Shown here in pieces: positions 44,954 to 54,243 of a DNA stretch of 64,000 bases. The stretch is from Octadecabacter dasysiphoniae (lineage in GTDB: Bacteria > Pseudomonadota > Alphaproteobacteria > Rhodobacterales > Rhodobacteraceae), in contig NZ_JAKGAQ010000001.1 in the NCBI RefSeq assembly GCF_021532615.1, positions 744,001 through 808,000 of the forward strand, in the 5' to 3' direction. Below the pieces are notes generated by a model. That model did no database searches. It had not been told where the DNA came from and saw nothing but the letters and a program-made list of their open reading frames with translations. Made by a program: the position numbers and the translations under genes. The stretch's first letter is position 1; each line of letters begins with the position of its first letter.

Positions 44954-45306
44954 TCATTCCGCGCCGTCTTGCAGATAAATGCCGACACAATCATAGCCAA
45001 ACCGGATGCGCGCATCTGAAACAATCCCGGTTGTATAGAGTCGGGCGATGCCCGTACTGAAAACAAACCCTAAAAAGCACAGAGCGATCCGTCGTTGCCT
45101 AACACGATCGCGGATCATCAACGACCAGATCAACCCCATTGCCGGAAAACTCCTTGGTTCGCGGCCAATTTCAGTGCGGGGTCACACAATTCGACAGGGC
45201 AGGTGTCAAATATCAGTGGGCCGCGACTGGTTTATGCGCAGATTCCAAACCACGCGATGTAAAGGTGCGAGAGGGCGGTCAACGTGACCAGAGCTAAAAA
45301 CAGCAG
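44954..45306 (-). pseudogene. DUF1304 membrane protein pseudogene
   Basis: On the minus strand the frame from 45306 reads LLFLALVTLTALSHLYIAWFGI, meets an in-frame stop near 45234, continues as LKLAANQGVF and shifts frame near 45140 to MGLIWSLMIRD and RRIALCFLGF. The order HLY, AANQG, G-L-x-W and FFLG-x-x-x-x-G-I-Y is that of DUF1304 membrane proteins. A stop and a frameshift plus a missing start (it runs into the gntR terminator) show it is broken. Confidence 0.6.
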
Positions 45307-45322
45307 GCTCTTACAAGAGCCT
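45296..45322 (-). terminator. Intrinsic terminator after gntR
   Basis: A 7-bp stem (45305-45311 with 45316-45322) with loop TGTA on the minus strand is followed by GCTGTTTTT. Its first bases are the stop codon of the GntR gene. Confidence 0.8.
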
Positions 45323-46002
45323 TATTCGTCAAAGTATGCTTGATGCGTGGTGTAGATGGCCGCGATTGTCGGGGTCAGCCGATCAAGATGGCGACGCAGA
45401 ACGGCAACTGCGGCCTCTTCGTTTTGTCCAAACAAGGCCTCGAGAAGGAGTTCATGATCTTTGTACAGGACCCCCATGGCGTCCTTGTTGGTAAGGGCCA
45501 GCATACAAAGACGGTCAACTTGCGCTTTGTTTTCTGCAATGATCGCAAAGGCGAAAGACTGCTTTGCGCAGGCGCAAAGAAGCCTGTGAAATTCGTAATC
45601 AAGATCGTGAAATTGACCAGCGTCTTCGGCAGCGATGGCATCTGCTTGTTTGCGAAGGTTGGTTTTAAGCGCCCCGTCTAACGTTTTGTCGCGGTCCCGC
45701 GCTGCGGCGCGCACGATCTCAAGCTCGATGGCGGCCCGCACAAAACGCGCATTCGCAATGAGTTTGCGCGAAAATGGGCGGACGACCGTTGCGCGTTGTG
45801 GCCGTATCAACAAAAGGTTGAGATTGGCCAGTCTCATAAACGCCTCGCGGACCGGTTGGCGCGAATAGCCGAATGTCTTGGCGATTTCGGTTTCAGAAAT
45901 CTTGGTCCCGGGAAGCAGGTCCAACCGTATGATCTGGTCAAAGAGTTTATCAAAAATAACATCACTGCCCGTGGTACGTTCCAGAGTTCCCAATTCCGCC
46001 AT
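45322..46002 (-). CDS. GntR family regulator, FCD subfamily
   Basis: A 226-residue protein. The GntR winged helix (LLPGTKISETEIAKTFGYSRQPVREAFMRLANLNLLLIRP) lies at about 30-70 and the FCD ligand-binding helical bundle at 85-215, with acidic and histidine residues that hold a metal in the family. FCD members usually sense a small organic acid. It is divergent from a TRAP transporter operon and flanked by perfect inverted repeats, so it likely represses that operon and itself. Confidence 0.92.
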   Translation of the reverse strand: MAELGTLERTTGSDVIFDKLFDQIIRLDLLPGTKISETEIAKTFGYSRQPVREAFMRLANLNLLLIRPQRATVVRPFSRKLIANARFVRAAIELEIVRAAARDRDKTLDGALKTNLRKQADAIAAEDAGQFHDLDYEFHRLLCACAKQSFAFAIIAENKAQVDRLCMLALTNKDAMGVLYKDHELLLEALFGQNEEAAVAVLRRHLDRLTPTIAAIYTTHQAYFDE

Positions 46003-46068
46003 TTTTCAGATTCCAATTTCTGTTTGGGTCGCAGATTTGCAGACGTAGACATGTAATGACATTTTAAT

Positions 46069-46080
46069 CTTGGATACTAG
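46069..46080. promoter_or_regulatory. GntR operator candidate, left half of inverted repeat
   Basis: The 12-mer cttggatactag is the exact reverse complement of the one at 46149-46160. It lies 67 bp upstream of the gntR start codon. Confidence 0.6.
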
Positions 46081-46148
46081 ATGGCAATATACAGTTGTTT
46101 TCATTGATTTTTAAGATTCAAGAGCGCAGGGGGCGAGTTTGCTGTTGA

Positions 46149-46160
46149 CTAGTATCCAAG
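46149..46160. promoter_or_regulatory. GntR operator candidate, right half of inverted repeat
   Basis: The 12-mer ctagtatccaag overlaps a TTGACT box (46145-46150), a likely -35 element for the TRAP operon, so a bound regulator would block RNA polymerase. It pairs with the site at 46069-46080. Confidence 0.6.
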
Positions 46161-46253
46161 TTTACGTGTTGAGTTGCCGCCATGTGCTGAGGCGGTGTTT
46201 GACCGCGTGAAGCCAATCAAAATGACGATTTGAACCTGATCTGGGAGGATAGA

Positions 46254-47246
46254 ATGTTCAATTATTCAATTAAAACCATGGCCGCGACGGCTGTTTTGCT
46301 GGGCACCGTGTCAACAGCGTTTGCGGATGGACATGCAGTCACATTGCGCGGCGCAAGCATGTTTGACGAGGACCACTCGTTCACCAAAACACTGCGCGAG
46401 TTTGAACGCCTTGTGGCTGAAAACTACGACGGCGATGTCGCATTTGATCTGCGCCTGAACGGTGAGCTTGGTGTTGAATCCGACTACGTGACATACCTGA
46501 ACCAAGGTGTGGCTGTGGATTATACGATCCTTGCGCCGTCCAACATGGCTGTGTTTTCCGAAAGCATCCCGCTGATGGACATGCCGTTCTTGTTCCGTGA
46601 TCTGGATCACTGGAATGCGGTTCTGGCATCTGATGCCTTTGCCCCCCTTGAGGATGATCTGCGCGAAGCGGCAGGCATTGTGATTGTTGGCTACCATGGT
46701 GGCGGTGTGCGCAACCTTGTGTCCGCCGAACCGATCACAAGTATGGAAGAACTGGCCGATCACCGCATGCGTGTCATGGGTGCGCCAATTCAGGCCCTGA
46801 CGTTTGATGCCGTGGGTGCTGCACCTGCTGCAATCGCATACAACGAAGTTTACAATGCGATCCAAACGGGCGTGATCGCCGGCTTTGAAAACGAAGCGGC
46901 ATCTATCCAGAATCTCAAGTTCTACGAAGTTGCGCCGCATATTTCACTGACACAGCACACGATCACGGTTCGCCCGATCGTTATGTCTGCTGCGATTTAT
47001 GATGAACTGCCCGCAGATCTTCAGGCTGCGATCATGACAGCTGGCGCAGAAGCCGGTGCCTTTGGTCGTGCCCTCGAAAGCGGTGCAGACGGTGAAATCT
47101 TGCAGGAAATGTCCGACGCTGGCCAGATCGTGATCCACGAATTCGCGGGCCGTGATCAGATGCTTGAGATGGTGCAGCCGGTTCAGGATGCGTATGCCGC
47201 AGAACTTGGCGCGACAGAGCTTCTTGAAAGCGTTCGCGGAATGTAA
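46254..47246 (+). CDS. TRAP transporter substrate-binding protein (DctP family)
   Basis: A 330-residue periplasmic protein. The ATG at 46254 follows GGGAGGA. A signal peptide (cleavage after AFA, near residue 26) leads to the DctP fold. The stretch VVGYHGGGVRNLVSAEPITSMEELADHRMRVMGAPIQALTFDAVGAAPAAIAY (split here by loops) carries the arginine that clamps a carboxylate in known members. It binds an unknown organic acid. The membrane genes follow directly. Confidence 0.92.
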   Translation: MFNYSIKTMAATAVLLGTVSTAFADGHAVTLRGASMFDEDHSFTKTLREFERLVAENYDGDVAFDLRLNGELGVESDYVTYLNQGVAVDYTILAPSNMAVFSESIPLMDMPFLFRDLDHWNAVLASDAFAPLEDDLREAAGIVIVGYHGGGVRNLVSAEPITSMEELADHRMRVMGAPIQALTFDAVGAAPAAIAYNEVYNAIQTGVIAGFENEAASIQNLKFYEVAPHISLTQHTITVRPIVMSAAIYDELPADLQAAIMTAGAEAGAFGRALESGADGEILQEMSDAGQIVIHEFAGRDQMLEMVQPVQDAYAAELGATELLESVRGM

Positions 47247-47340
47247 TCTCCCAGTTGGCGGGCGGGGCGCGTGATGTGCTTCGCCCGTTGACACAATGTC
47301 TGGCGCGGTTTCGCGCGTTAACTGCGATTTAGGGCTGCTC

Positions 47341-47835
47341 ATGCTAGGAAAATACCTTGATCAATTCTGCGTGGGCTTGCGCATACTGCTTGGCGTGTTG
47401 ATGGGCGCATTGGCGGTGCCCGTCGCGATGCAGGTGCTGTCCCGTTATACTGGCATTATCCCCACATTCCTTTGGACCGAAGAACTGGCAACGTTCCTGT
47501 TTATCTGGATCGTTATGATCGGGTCTGTCGTTGCTGTTTGGGATGGCACGCATTTTGACGTGCGCATCACCCGCGATTTCAAATCCCCGTTCTTGGTGCT
47601 GGTGCAAAACGGCATCGTGCACCTTGCCATCATGATCTTTGGCGCTTTGTTTTTGTACTACGGTATTGAATACGCTGAATTTGGCGGCAAACAGCGATCC
47701 GTGATGATGCGCGCCAATCTGATGATCACCCACATTTCGGTGCCAATCGCGGGAGGGCTTTGGCTGTTGTTGTCTGGCTACCGCTTGTCACAAGACATAT
47801 CGAAATACCTTGGCCGTAAGGGCGCACTCACATGA
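47341..47835 (+). CDS. TRAP transporter small permease (DctQ family)
   Basis: A 164-residue membrane protein with four helices. The ATG at 47341 (MLGKYLDQF) is preferred, while a GTG or ATG at 47296 is possible. WTEELATFLFIWIVMIGSVVAVWDGTHFDV is the family core. It partners the DctM-type gene, with a 4-bp overlap at its end. Confidence 0.9.
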   Translation: MLGKYLDQFCVGLRILLGVLMGALAVPVAMQVLSRYTGIIPTFLWTEELATFLFIWIVMIGSVVAVWDGTHFDVRITRDFKSPFLVLVQNGIVHLAIMIFGALFLYYGIEYAEFGGKQRSVMMRANLMITHISVPIAGGLWLLLSGYRLSQDISKYLGRKGALT

Positions 47836-49142
47836 TCCTTGATACAGCCACCGCTGGCACCATGCTTATCGTTGCGTTTATGGTGCTTATCTTTATCCGC
47901 ATTCCTGTGGCATTTGCCCTTGGTCTTGCGACGATTCCTGTCGTTCTGCTTGAATTGCGCCTAACGCCGTTCATCGTTCTGGACCGGATGTTTCAATCTT
48001 ATAATTCGTTCATTCTGCTGGCCGTGCCGTTCTTTCTTTTGGCCGCCAACCTGATGAATTCGGGCAAGGTCACGGATCGGTTGATCGAACTGGCGCGCGT
48101 GCTGACAGGCTGGATGCCCGGCGGGCTTGGCCATGTGAACGTCGCCGTGTCCATGTTGTTTGCAGGGATTTCCGGATCGTCCACAGCGGACGCGGCGGGC
48201 ATCGGCAAAATCCTGATTCCCGCGATGGAAAAAGAAGGCTACGACACCCGCTTTGCCGTCGCCATCACCGCCTGTTCGTCTGTTATGGGCGTGATTATTC
48301 CACCATCAATCCTGATGATCGTTTGGGGCGGCGTGATGCAGGTGTCGGTCGGCGCACTGTTCTTGGGCGGCGCCATTCCCGGCGTGATGATCGGTTTTGC
48401 CCTGATGGCCACGGTTTACGGGTTCGCCAAGGTGCGCAACTACCCCGTCACGGCAAGCCCCAACTGGAGTGAATTTTGGGCCGCCTGGAAAGGCGCAGCG
48501 CTTGCGCTTTTGACACCCGTGTTCGTGATTGGTGGCATCGTCGGCGGCCTTGTGACCCCGACCGAAAGCGCGATTATAGCCGCCGGGTATGCCCTGATCC
48601 TTGGTATGTTTGTCTACAAAACAGTGACGCCTAAGGATCTTAGCCACATCTTGTATGACACAGCCCGTTTCGCCGCCATTTCACTGTTTGCCATTGGCAC
48701 GGCATCGGCATTCGGTTGGCTTTTGTCATTTTACAACGTCCCGCGCCTGATCGTCAGCATCCTGACCGCGTGGGAATTCGGGCCCTTTGGAACCGCCCTT
48801 ATCATCGCGGCGCTGTTTTTGATCTTTGGATTGTTCATCGATGCGATCCCGACAATCATCATCCTTGGCACCGTTCTGATGCCAGTGGCGCAAGCGGGCG
48901 GCGTTGATCCGATTGCATTTGCCATCATCGGCATCGTGTCACTGGCGTTCGGGTTGGTCACCCCGCCTTATGGATTGTGCCTGTTGATATCTGCCGCGAT
49001 TGGCGGGCTCAACGTGGTGCAAGTGCTGCGCGAAGTCGTCATCATTCTGGCGCCTATGTTGGTCATCCTGATCGTGCTGGCCGCATTCCCTGAAATTATT
49101 CTCTGGCTTCCCAAACTGCTGATGCCGGGGGCATTCCAATAA
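47832..49142 (+). CDS. TRAP transporter large permease (DctM family)
   Basis: A 436-residue protein with about twelve helices. Marks are RIPVAFALGLATIPV, MFAGISGSSTADAAGIGKILIPAM, GVIIPPSILMI and the C-terminal GLVTPPYGLCLLISAAIGG. It is driven by a sodium gradient in studied systems. With the genes before it, it makes a full TRAP uptake system. Confidence 0.95.
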   Translation: MILDTATAGTMLIVAFMVLIFIRIPVAFALGLATIPVVLLELRLTPFIVLDRMFQSYNSFILLAVPFFLLAANLMNSGKVTDRLIELARVLTGWMPGGLGHVNVAVSMLFAGISGSSTADAAGIGKILIPAMEKEGYDTRFAVAITACSSVMGVIIPPSILMIVWGGVMQVSVGALFLGGAIPGVMIGFALMATVYGFAKVRNYPVTASPNWSEFWAAWKGAALALLTPVFVIGGIVGGLVTPTESAIIAAGYALILGMFVYKTVTPKDLSHILYDTARFAAISLFAIGTASAFGWLLSFYNVPRLIVSILTAWEFGPFGTALIIAALFLIFGLFIDAIPTIIILGTVLMPVAQAGGVDPIAFAIIGIVSLAFGLVTPPYGLCLLISAAIGGLNVVQVLREVVIILAPMLVILIVLAAFPEIILWLPKLLMPGAFQ

Positions 49143-49218
49143 ATTCGGCGCATTTCATGGCGTCCAATCATATGACAACAACCGCGAAACATGGATTTTG
49201 CAGACAGGAAGGATCGAT

Positions 49219-49962
49219 ATGAAACTTGCAGGTAAAACGGCCATTGTGACGGGTGGGGGGCGCGATATCGGTCGCGCTGTTGCGATCAAACTTGCGTCTG
49301 AGGGTGCGAATGTCGCGATCAACTATTTCTCAAGCTCGACAGGGGCGGACGTTGCCGTTGCCGAGATCGAAGCCATGGGCGGCAAAGCGATTGCCGTGCA
49401 GGGTGATTTGAACAATCAGGCCGATGTGGATGCGTTGATTGCCAAAACAATGGACGCGTTTGGCAGCATTGATGTGCTGGTGAACAACGCAGGTGGATTG
49501 ATAGCACGCAAGAAAATTGCCGAGATGGAGCTTGAGCATTGGAATGCTGTCATGACCCTGAATTTGACAAGCACGTTCATGATGACCAAGGCCTGTCTGG
49601 CCCATATGAAATCCGGCGCGATCGTGAACCTCGCCAGTCAGGCGGGGCGCGATGGTGGTGGCCCGGGTGCGGTGGCTTATGCGACGTCCAAAGGTGCGGT
49701 GATGACGATGACACGCGGCTTGGCCAAAGAACTGGGGCCGGACATTCGCGTCAATGCGCTTTGCCCGGGTATGATCGACACTGATTTCCACAACGTGCAC
49801 ACCCCAGATGCGGGTCGGCGCGGGTTCGAAGCAAACGCGCCGTTGAAACGCCAGGGGCATGTCGATGACGCAGCCAATCTGGTGCTGTTCCTTGCATGCG
49901 GCGACAGTGCATTTATCACTGGCACCAATGTTGATCTCAACGGTGGGATGCTTTTCTCGTAG
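49219..49962 (+). CDS. Short-chain dehydrogenase/reductase (SDR)
   Basis: A 247-residue SDR. The ATG at 49219 follows AAGGA. The cofactor motif is TGGGRDIGRA (near residue 12), NNAG is near 85, and the catalytic YATSK (Tyr-x-x-x-Lys) is near 150. It resembles FabG-like and 3-oxoacyl or sugar dehydrogenases. Because it follows a TRAP operon it probably oxidises the imported substrate or an intermediate. Confidence 0.9.
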   Translation: MKLAGKTAIVTGGGRDIGRAVAIKLASEGANVAINYFSSSTGADVAVAEIEAMGGKAIAVQGDLNNQADVDALIAKTMDAFGSIDVLVNNAGGLIARKKIAEMELEHWNAVMTLNLTSTFMMTKACLAHMKSGAIVNLASQAGRDGGGPGAVAYATSKGAVMTMTRGLAKELGPDIRVNALCPGMIDTDFHNVHTPDAGRRGFEANAPLKRQGHVDDAANLVLFLACGDSAFITGTNVDLNGGMLFS

Positions 49963-50532
49963 CGGCAAAGGACGTGTCGGTGTCCGAATGTTCAATCGTT
50001 TCAACAGCCGCGGATGTGACGGGGCAGGTACCATCAGATAACTCTGATTTGATGGTTGTCGGGTTTCGGTTTGAAGCCGCGGGCGTTTCTGATCGAAGAA
50101 CAATCCCGCAGAGAAATCGGCCCCCCCCGACTTTGAGGGCGCGATGCGCTCCGATCATGGCCATGTATTGCTCGGTGATCAGACGCCGCCTGCTTAATGG
50201 GGGATACCACCGCGTTGGTCGTATGCGTGGTTTGGCAGAACGTCGCTGTGCGACGACATTGTTGTCGTGAAACCAAACAATGTTCGTGGTCGCAAAGAAT
50301 GCCTCTGATGGCGGGGCACACGCAGCATCGCGATGAACCGTTGCACGCCGGCTTTCTGCGCAATTTCGCGGGCATTTGGCTGATCCCGAAAGCAGACATT
50401 GGCGGCTGCACAGCTAAACGGAAAGGCGGGTGTTCAGCGGGCGTTTGTTGCGGTTGCGATGATTTTGATCGTTCGAAGGTCAGCTAAGCGGACAAAGGAG
50501 CCATTCGCGGCGGCTGCGCCAACGATCGCTTT
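49963..50532. other. Degenerate accessory spacer with direct repeat copy 2
   Basis: About 570 bp without a supported gene. Several short frames on both strands (for example 125 codons at 50034-50411 minus) show no known motif, and none matches a transposase I recognise. It carries repeat copy 2 (50442-50492). Confidence 0.5.
50442..50492 (+). repeat. Degenerate direct repeat, copy 2
   Basis: Matches 44664-44714 in the same orientation. The core tgcggttgcga then ttttgatcgttcgaa is kept. The last 15 bp (ggtcagctaagcgga) also resembles a stretch at 43247-43275, just after murD. Confidence 0.7.
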
Positions 50533-51762
50533 TCACAAGGGCAACATTTTGCTAGCTGGCTGTGGTTTTAGGAACAACGCCAGCAGACCTGCTCCGACAG
50601 CCAGCCAGATTGAGCCTGTCCAAACGAGATCGTAGTTTCCGGTCGCGGTGAAGATATATCCTCCGACAAATGCGCCCATTGCCCCACCCAATGCGTGACC
50701 CGCAGAGATCAGCCCCATAGCAAGCCCCATCATCTTGATCCCGACATGGCTTGCTACCAAGCTGGCTGTCACGGGCACGGTGGAATAGTCCACGGCTCCA
50801 AAGAGAACGGCGAACAAAAACAACATCTCGATAGAGGTCCCAGGAAGACTGCCGAGCAGGATAAAGGTTAGCGCCCGCAACATGTAGATCGCTGTCAAAA
50901 GCATCGGACGGTTCACCCGGTCCGTCAGCCATCCCGCACCAATCATCCCCATCAGGTTGACGAGTGAGAGCAAGCCGTAAGCTGTGGCACTGGGGACAGG
51001 TGGAAACCCGCAAAATGAGGCGAACGGCAGAAGGTGTGTCTCAATCACTCCGGTTGTGGTGAACCCACAGATCAGAAAGCTCCAAAACAGCAAGTGAAAC
51101 GCAGGTTGGCGTACGATCACAGTAAAGTCCTGCACCATGCTTGACGGCGCTTCATCGGGTTCAACCATGTTTTCTGACGGTACATCTGCCCGCATGCTCA
51201 TACGAATGCAGGGGATCAAGGCCAAGCTTGCCAATGACAGCGCCCCAAAACTCCAGCGCCAACTTGCAAAGGCCAGCAACGCCGCGATCATTGGCACGAT
51301 CAGGAACTGACCACCCGTCGCGCCGGATGTGCCGATACCTGTTGCAAGACCTTGATTGGCGGAAAAACTACGGGTCACGGCAGTTGCAACCACGTGCGTG
51401 GCAACAATGCCAAAGCCGACGGCGCAAAACCCCGCAAAACCCACGACAAACATAAGCTTGGTGTTCATCAACGCCACGATTGCGCAGCCGATCCCCAGCA
51501 AACCCATGCCAAGGTTGAGTGTGAACTGTGAACCGCGCCGATCTACCAGACGTCCAGCGAACGGTGCAACAATTGCCATGACGACAAGAGCAGTAGCGCC
51601 CACGCCTGATATGTAACTGCTGGACCAACCAAACTCTGTTTGCCAATCAGGCATGATTAGCCCAAGGGCGGCCCGGCTGGAAAACGCAAGCGACAGGGCC
51701 AGAAACCCAAAGACAACGACGGTCCAGTTTTGGCGGTATGGTGGGGTGATGGCGTCTGACAT
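50533..51762 (-). CDS. MFS transporter, monocarboxylate/oxalate-formate-like
   Basis: A 409-residue protein from the ATG at 51762 (MSDAITPPYRQ), which has an AAGGAGA ribosome site. About twelve helices are visible. LGLIMPDWQTEFGWSSSYISGVGA and the LVDRRGS loop resemble the OFA/monocarboxylate porter group. Substrate unknown. It is divergent from a LysR gene over 92 bp, which probably controls it. Confidence 0.85.
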   Translation of the reverse strand: MSDAITPPYRQNWTVVVFGFLALSLAFSSRAALGLIMPDWQTEFGWSSSYISGVGATALVVMAIVAPFAGRLVDRRGSQFTLNLGMGLLGIGCAIVALMNTKLMFVVGFAGFCAVGFGIVATHVVATAVTRSFSANQGLATGIGTSGATGGQFLIVPMIAALLAFASWRWSFGALSLASLALIPCIRMSMRADVPSENMVEPDEAPSSMVQDFTVIVRQPAFHLLFWSFLICGFTTTGVIETHLLPFASFCGFPPVPSATAYGLLSLVNLMGMIGAGWLTDRVNRPMLLTAIYMLRALTFILLGSLPGTSIEMLFLFAVLFGAVDYSTVPVTASLVASHVGIKMMGLAMGLISAGHALGGAMGAFVGGYIFTATGNYDLVWTGSIWLAVGAGLLALFLKPQPASKMLPL

Positions 51763-51854
51763 TTGCGTCTCCTTGTCTGACGGACGTGCCATGATCAGGA
51801 CAAAATGCCTAACGAGAAACTGGTAAGATAACTTTAGCTGAGCTAATGTGATTT

Positions 51855-52724
51855 ATGGTGCTTCGTATACAAGACCTTTATACATTCCATGTCGTTGCAC
51901 GTACTGGCGCGATGCAGGACGCTGCACATGAATTGGGCGTCACCCCGGGTGCGATCAGTCAGCGCATACGGGCCGTCGAGGAACGTCACGGATTGCGGCT
52001 GTTCACCCGCAGCAAAAACGGGATCGCCCTGACACCGGCGGGCCTTGCCTTACAATCTGATGTTGGAAAGGCATTTTCGACAATCGAAACCGCCAACGAA
52101 ACGCACTTGATTGGGCAAAACAGCACTGTTCGCGTAAGCACCTCTGCGACATTCGCCCATTCGATGCTGGTGTCGAGCTTGGGTCGGTTCGCGGATGCGC
52201 ATCCGAATATCAGCGTAACGGTCGAGACAGAAGACCGTCTTGTCGATCTGAAATCAGAGCCGATTGATCTGGCGATCCGGCATGGGCTTGGCCAGTATTC
52301 AGGGCTGACATCAGAATGGCTGTGTTCACCAGAGTTGGTGCTTGTTGCCAGTCCTTCATTGCTTGAAAAGCATGGGCTTTTGAACACGCCTGCCGACAGT
52401 CTGCACTATAAGTTGCTGCCCGATTGTACGGGTCAAGACTGGTCGATCTGGTTTGAGGCACATGGCGTCGATGCGAAAGACGCCAAATACGGAATGCAAT
52501 ATGGCAATGATTTTTTGACGGTCAAAGCGGCCATCGAGGGTCAGGGATTGGCTTTACTCAAGGATGTGTTCGTGAATGAGGGCATTGCTGCGGGCCAGTT
52601 GATCCGAGCGATCGACACGGCATGGCCAACAAAGTTTGCTTATTACGCGGTAGCGCTGGACGAAGTACGGGAAAAACCTTCCGTTTCCAAATTGGTTATG
52701 TGGCTCAAAAAAGACTTGGGTTGA
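51855..52724 (+). CDS. LysR family transcriptional regulator, GcvA-like
   Basis: A 289-residue protein with the LysR helix-turn-helix (FHVVARTGAMQDAAHELGVTPGAISQRIRAVEERHGLRLFTRSKNGIALTPAG) and a periplasmic-binding-protein-like effector domain (from about 90). The N-terminus is closest to the GcvA/amino-acid metabolism branch. It faces away from the MFS gene, a common control pair. Confidence 0.92.
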   Translation: MVLRIQDLYTFHVVARTGAMQDAAHELGVTPGAISQRIRAVEERHGLRLFTRSKNGIALTPAGLALQSDVGKAFSTIETANETHLIGQNSTVRVSTSATFAHSMLVSSLGRFADAHPNISVTVETEDRLVDLKSEPIDLAIRHGLGQYSGLTSEWLCSPELVLVASPSLLEKHGLLNTPADSLHYKLLPDCTGQDWSIWFEAHGVDAKDAKYGMQYGNDFLTVKAAIEGQGLALLKDVFVNEGIAAGQLIRAIDTAWPTKFAYYAVALDEVREKPSVSKLVMWLKKDLG

Positions 52725-52919
52725 TCGAAAAATCGCGCAACTGATATTCCGTTTATGCACATGTTCAATCCACATCAATTGACGCGCTAAGGACCCCATT
52801 CGAAACGAAGCTGTTGTCGAAGGTTTATGAGCGCTCTTGTGATAGCGGGCATTCGTGCAACTCGCAGCGTCAAGCACTTTGGGCTCAAAGCAGACCTTGG
52901 CAAAGTCCCGCAGGTCCTG

Positions 52920-54101
52920 TCAGCCCGATGCAATCGCGGTTCCAGCGGCATAGCCCGATGACCACGCCCATTGAAAATTGTACCCGCCCAACCAGCCGGT
53001 GACGTCTACGGCTTCGCCGATGAAATACAGACCGCTTTGGCCCTTGGCCTCCATCGTTTTTGACGACAGATCGTTGGTGTCTACGCCACCTAATGTGACC
53101 TCGGCGGTGCGATAGCCTTCGGTGCCGGATGGTTTCAGGGTCCAGTTGCGCAATGCGTGGGTCACTTCGGTGATGCGCGCGTCCGAAAGATCGGCCATGT
53201 TTCCTGACAGCTCAACCTCGGTCGCTAGAAATTCGATCAGGCGGGCAGGGATGTGGTTGGACAGAATGGTTGTCAGTGCCTTGCGCGCGTCCGTGTCACG
53301 GTGGGATTTGAGCGCGGCGTCGATATCAAAGTCCGGGGCAATTGTGATGCTCACATCTTCGCCCTCGCGCCAGTAGCTCGAAGATTGAAGTACCGCAGGG
53401 CCGGATAGTCCGCGGTGGGTGAACAACAAAGCCTCATCAAAGCTGGTGCCATCGGTGGTTGTCATGCGGGCAGGGACGGCGGTGCCCGCAAGGGGTTTGA
53501 ATTTATCATCTGAAAAGGTGAACGGCACCAGTGCCGCGCGCGTATCCGTCATCGCCAACCCGAATTGGCGCGCGATGTCATAGGCCAGCCCCGTCGCGCC
53601 CATCTTGGGGATCGATTTGCCGCCAGTTGCGACCACAAGATGATCAGCCGTGACGATCTGGGCCTGTCCGTTGCGTTTCAGGGCAACATGGAAGTGTGTG
53701 CCATCATGGCGGATATTGCCGATTTCGGTCTTCAGCCACAGCTGCGCGCCAACCGCATCCATTTCGGCCAGCAACATTGCGATGATGTCTTTCGCGCTAG
53801 TGTCGCAAAACAACTGCCCCAGCGTTTTTTCGTGCCACGCGATGCCGTGGCGATCCACAAGATCAATGAAATCCCACTGGGTGTAGCGCGCCAATGCCGA
53901 TTTCGCGAAATGCGGGTTCTGGCTGATGAAATTGGCGGCCGTCGTGCCAGTGTTGGTGAAATTACAGCGCCCGCCGCCTGAAATGCGGATTTTTTCACCC
54001 GCAGATTTTGCGTGATCAATGACCAGCGTATCGCCACCCGAATGGGCCGCGCAGTGTAAGCCAGCGGCGCCCGCGCCAAGGATCAATGTGTTCACATGCA
54101 T
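52920..54101 (-). CDS. BaiN/YhiN-type NAD(P)/FAD-dependent oxidoreductase
   Basis: A 393-residue flavoprotein starting at the ATG at 54101 (MHVNTLILGAGAAG). FAD-binding GAGAAG is at the N-terminus, SGGGRCNFTN is the family hallmark, and VVATGGKSIPKMGATG and GEAVDVTGWLGGYNFQWAWSSGYAAG are the C-terminal marks. The family (HI0933/YhiN) includes aminoacetone oxidase-like and BaiN reductases. The substrate is unknown. It is divergent from ftsW. Confidence 0.9.
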   Translation of the reverse strand: MHVNTLILGAGAAGLHCAAHSGGDTLVIDHAKSAGEKIRISGGGRCNFTNTGTTAANFISQNPHFAKSALARYTQWDFIDLVDRHGIAWHEKTLGQLFCDTSAKDIIAMLLAEMDAVGAQLWLKTEIGNIRHDGTHFHVALKRNGQAQIVTADHLVVATGGKSIPKMGATGLAYDIARQFGLAMTDTRAALVPFTFSDDKFKPLAGTAVPARMTTTDGTSFDEALLFTHRGLSGPAVLQSSSYWREGEDVSITIAPDFDIDAALKSHRDTDARKALTTILSNHIPARLIEFLATEVELSGNMADLSDARITEVTHALRNWTLKPSGTEGYRTAEVTLGGVDTNDLSSKTMEAKGQSGLYFIGEAVDVTGWLGGYNFQWAWSSGYAAGTAIASG

Positions 54102-54243
54102 AACCCGAGGGGTGCCCCGAAACGCGCGGCCTTGCAAGGGGCCAGATGTCGCGTGTCATTTCACTGGAATCATGAAGAAATTGCCGCTACACTGCAGGTC
54201 AGACCCGGAAAACGGGCGGTTTAGAGGCAGTAAGGCATATCCC

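Noticed and set aside
50034-50411. Transposase remnant in the spacer after the SDR gene
   Set aside because: Both strands were read. No catalytic DDE motif, helix-turn-helix or terminal inverted repeat was found.
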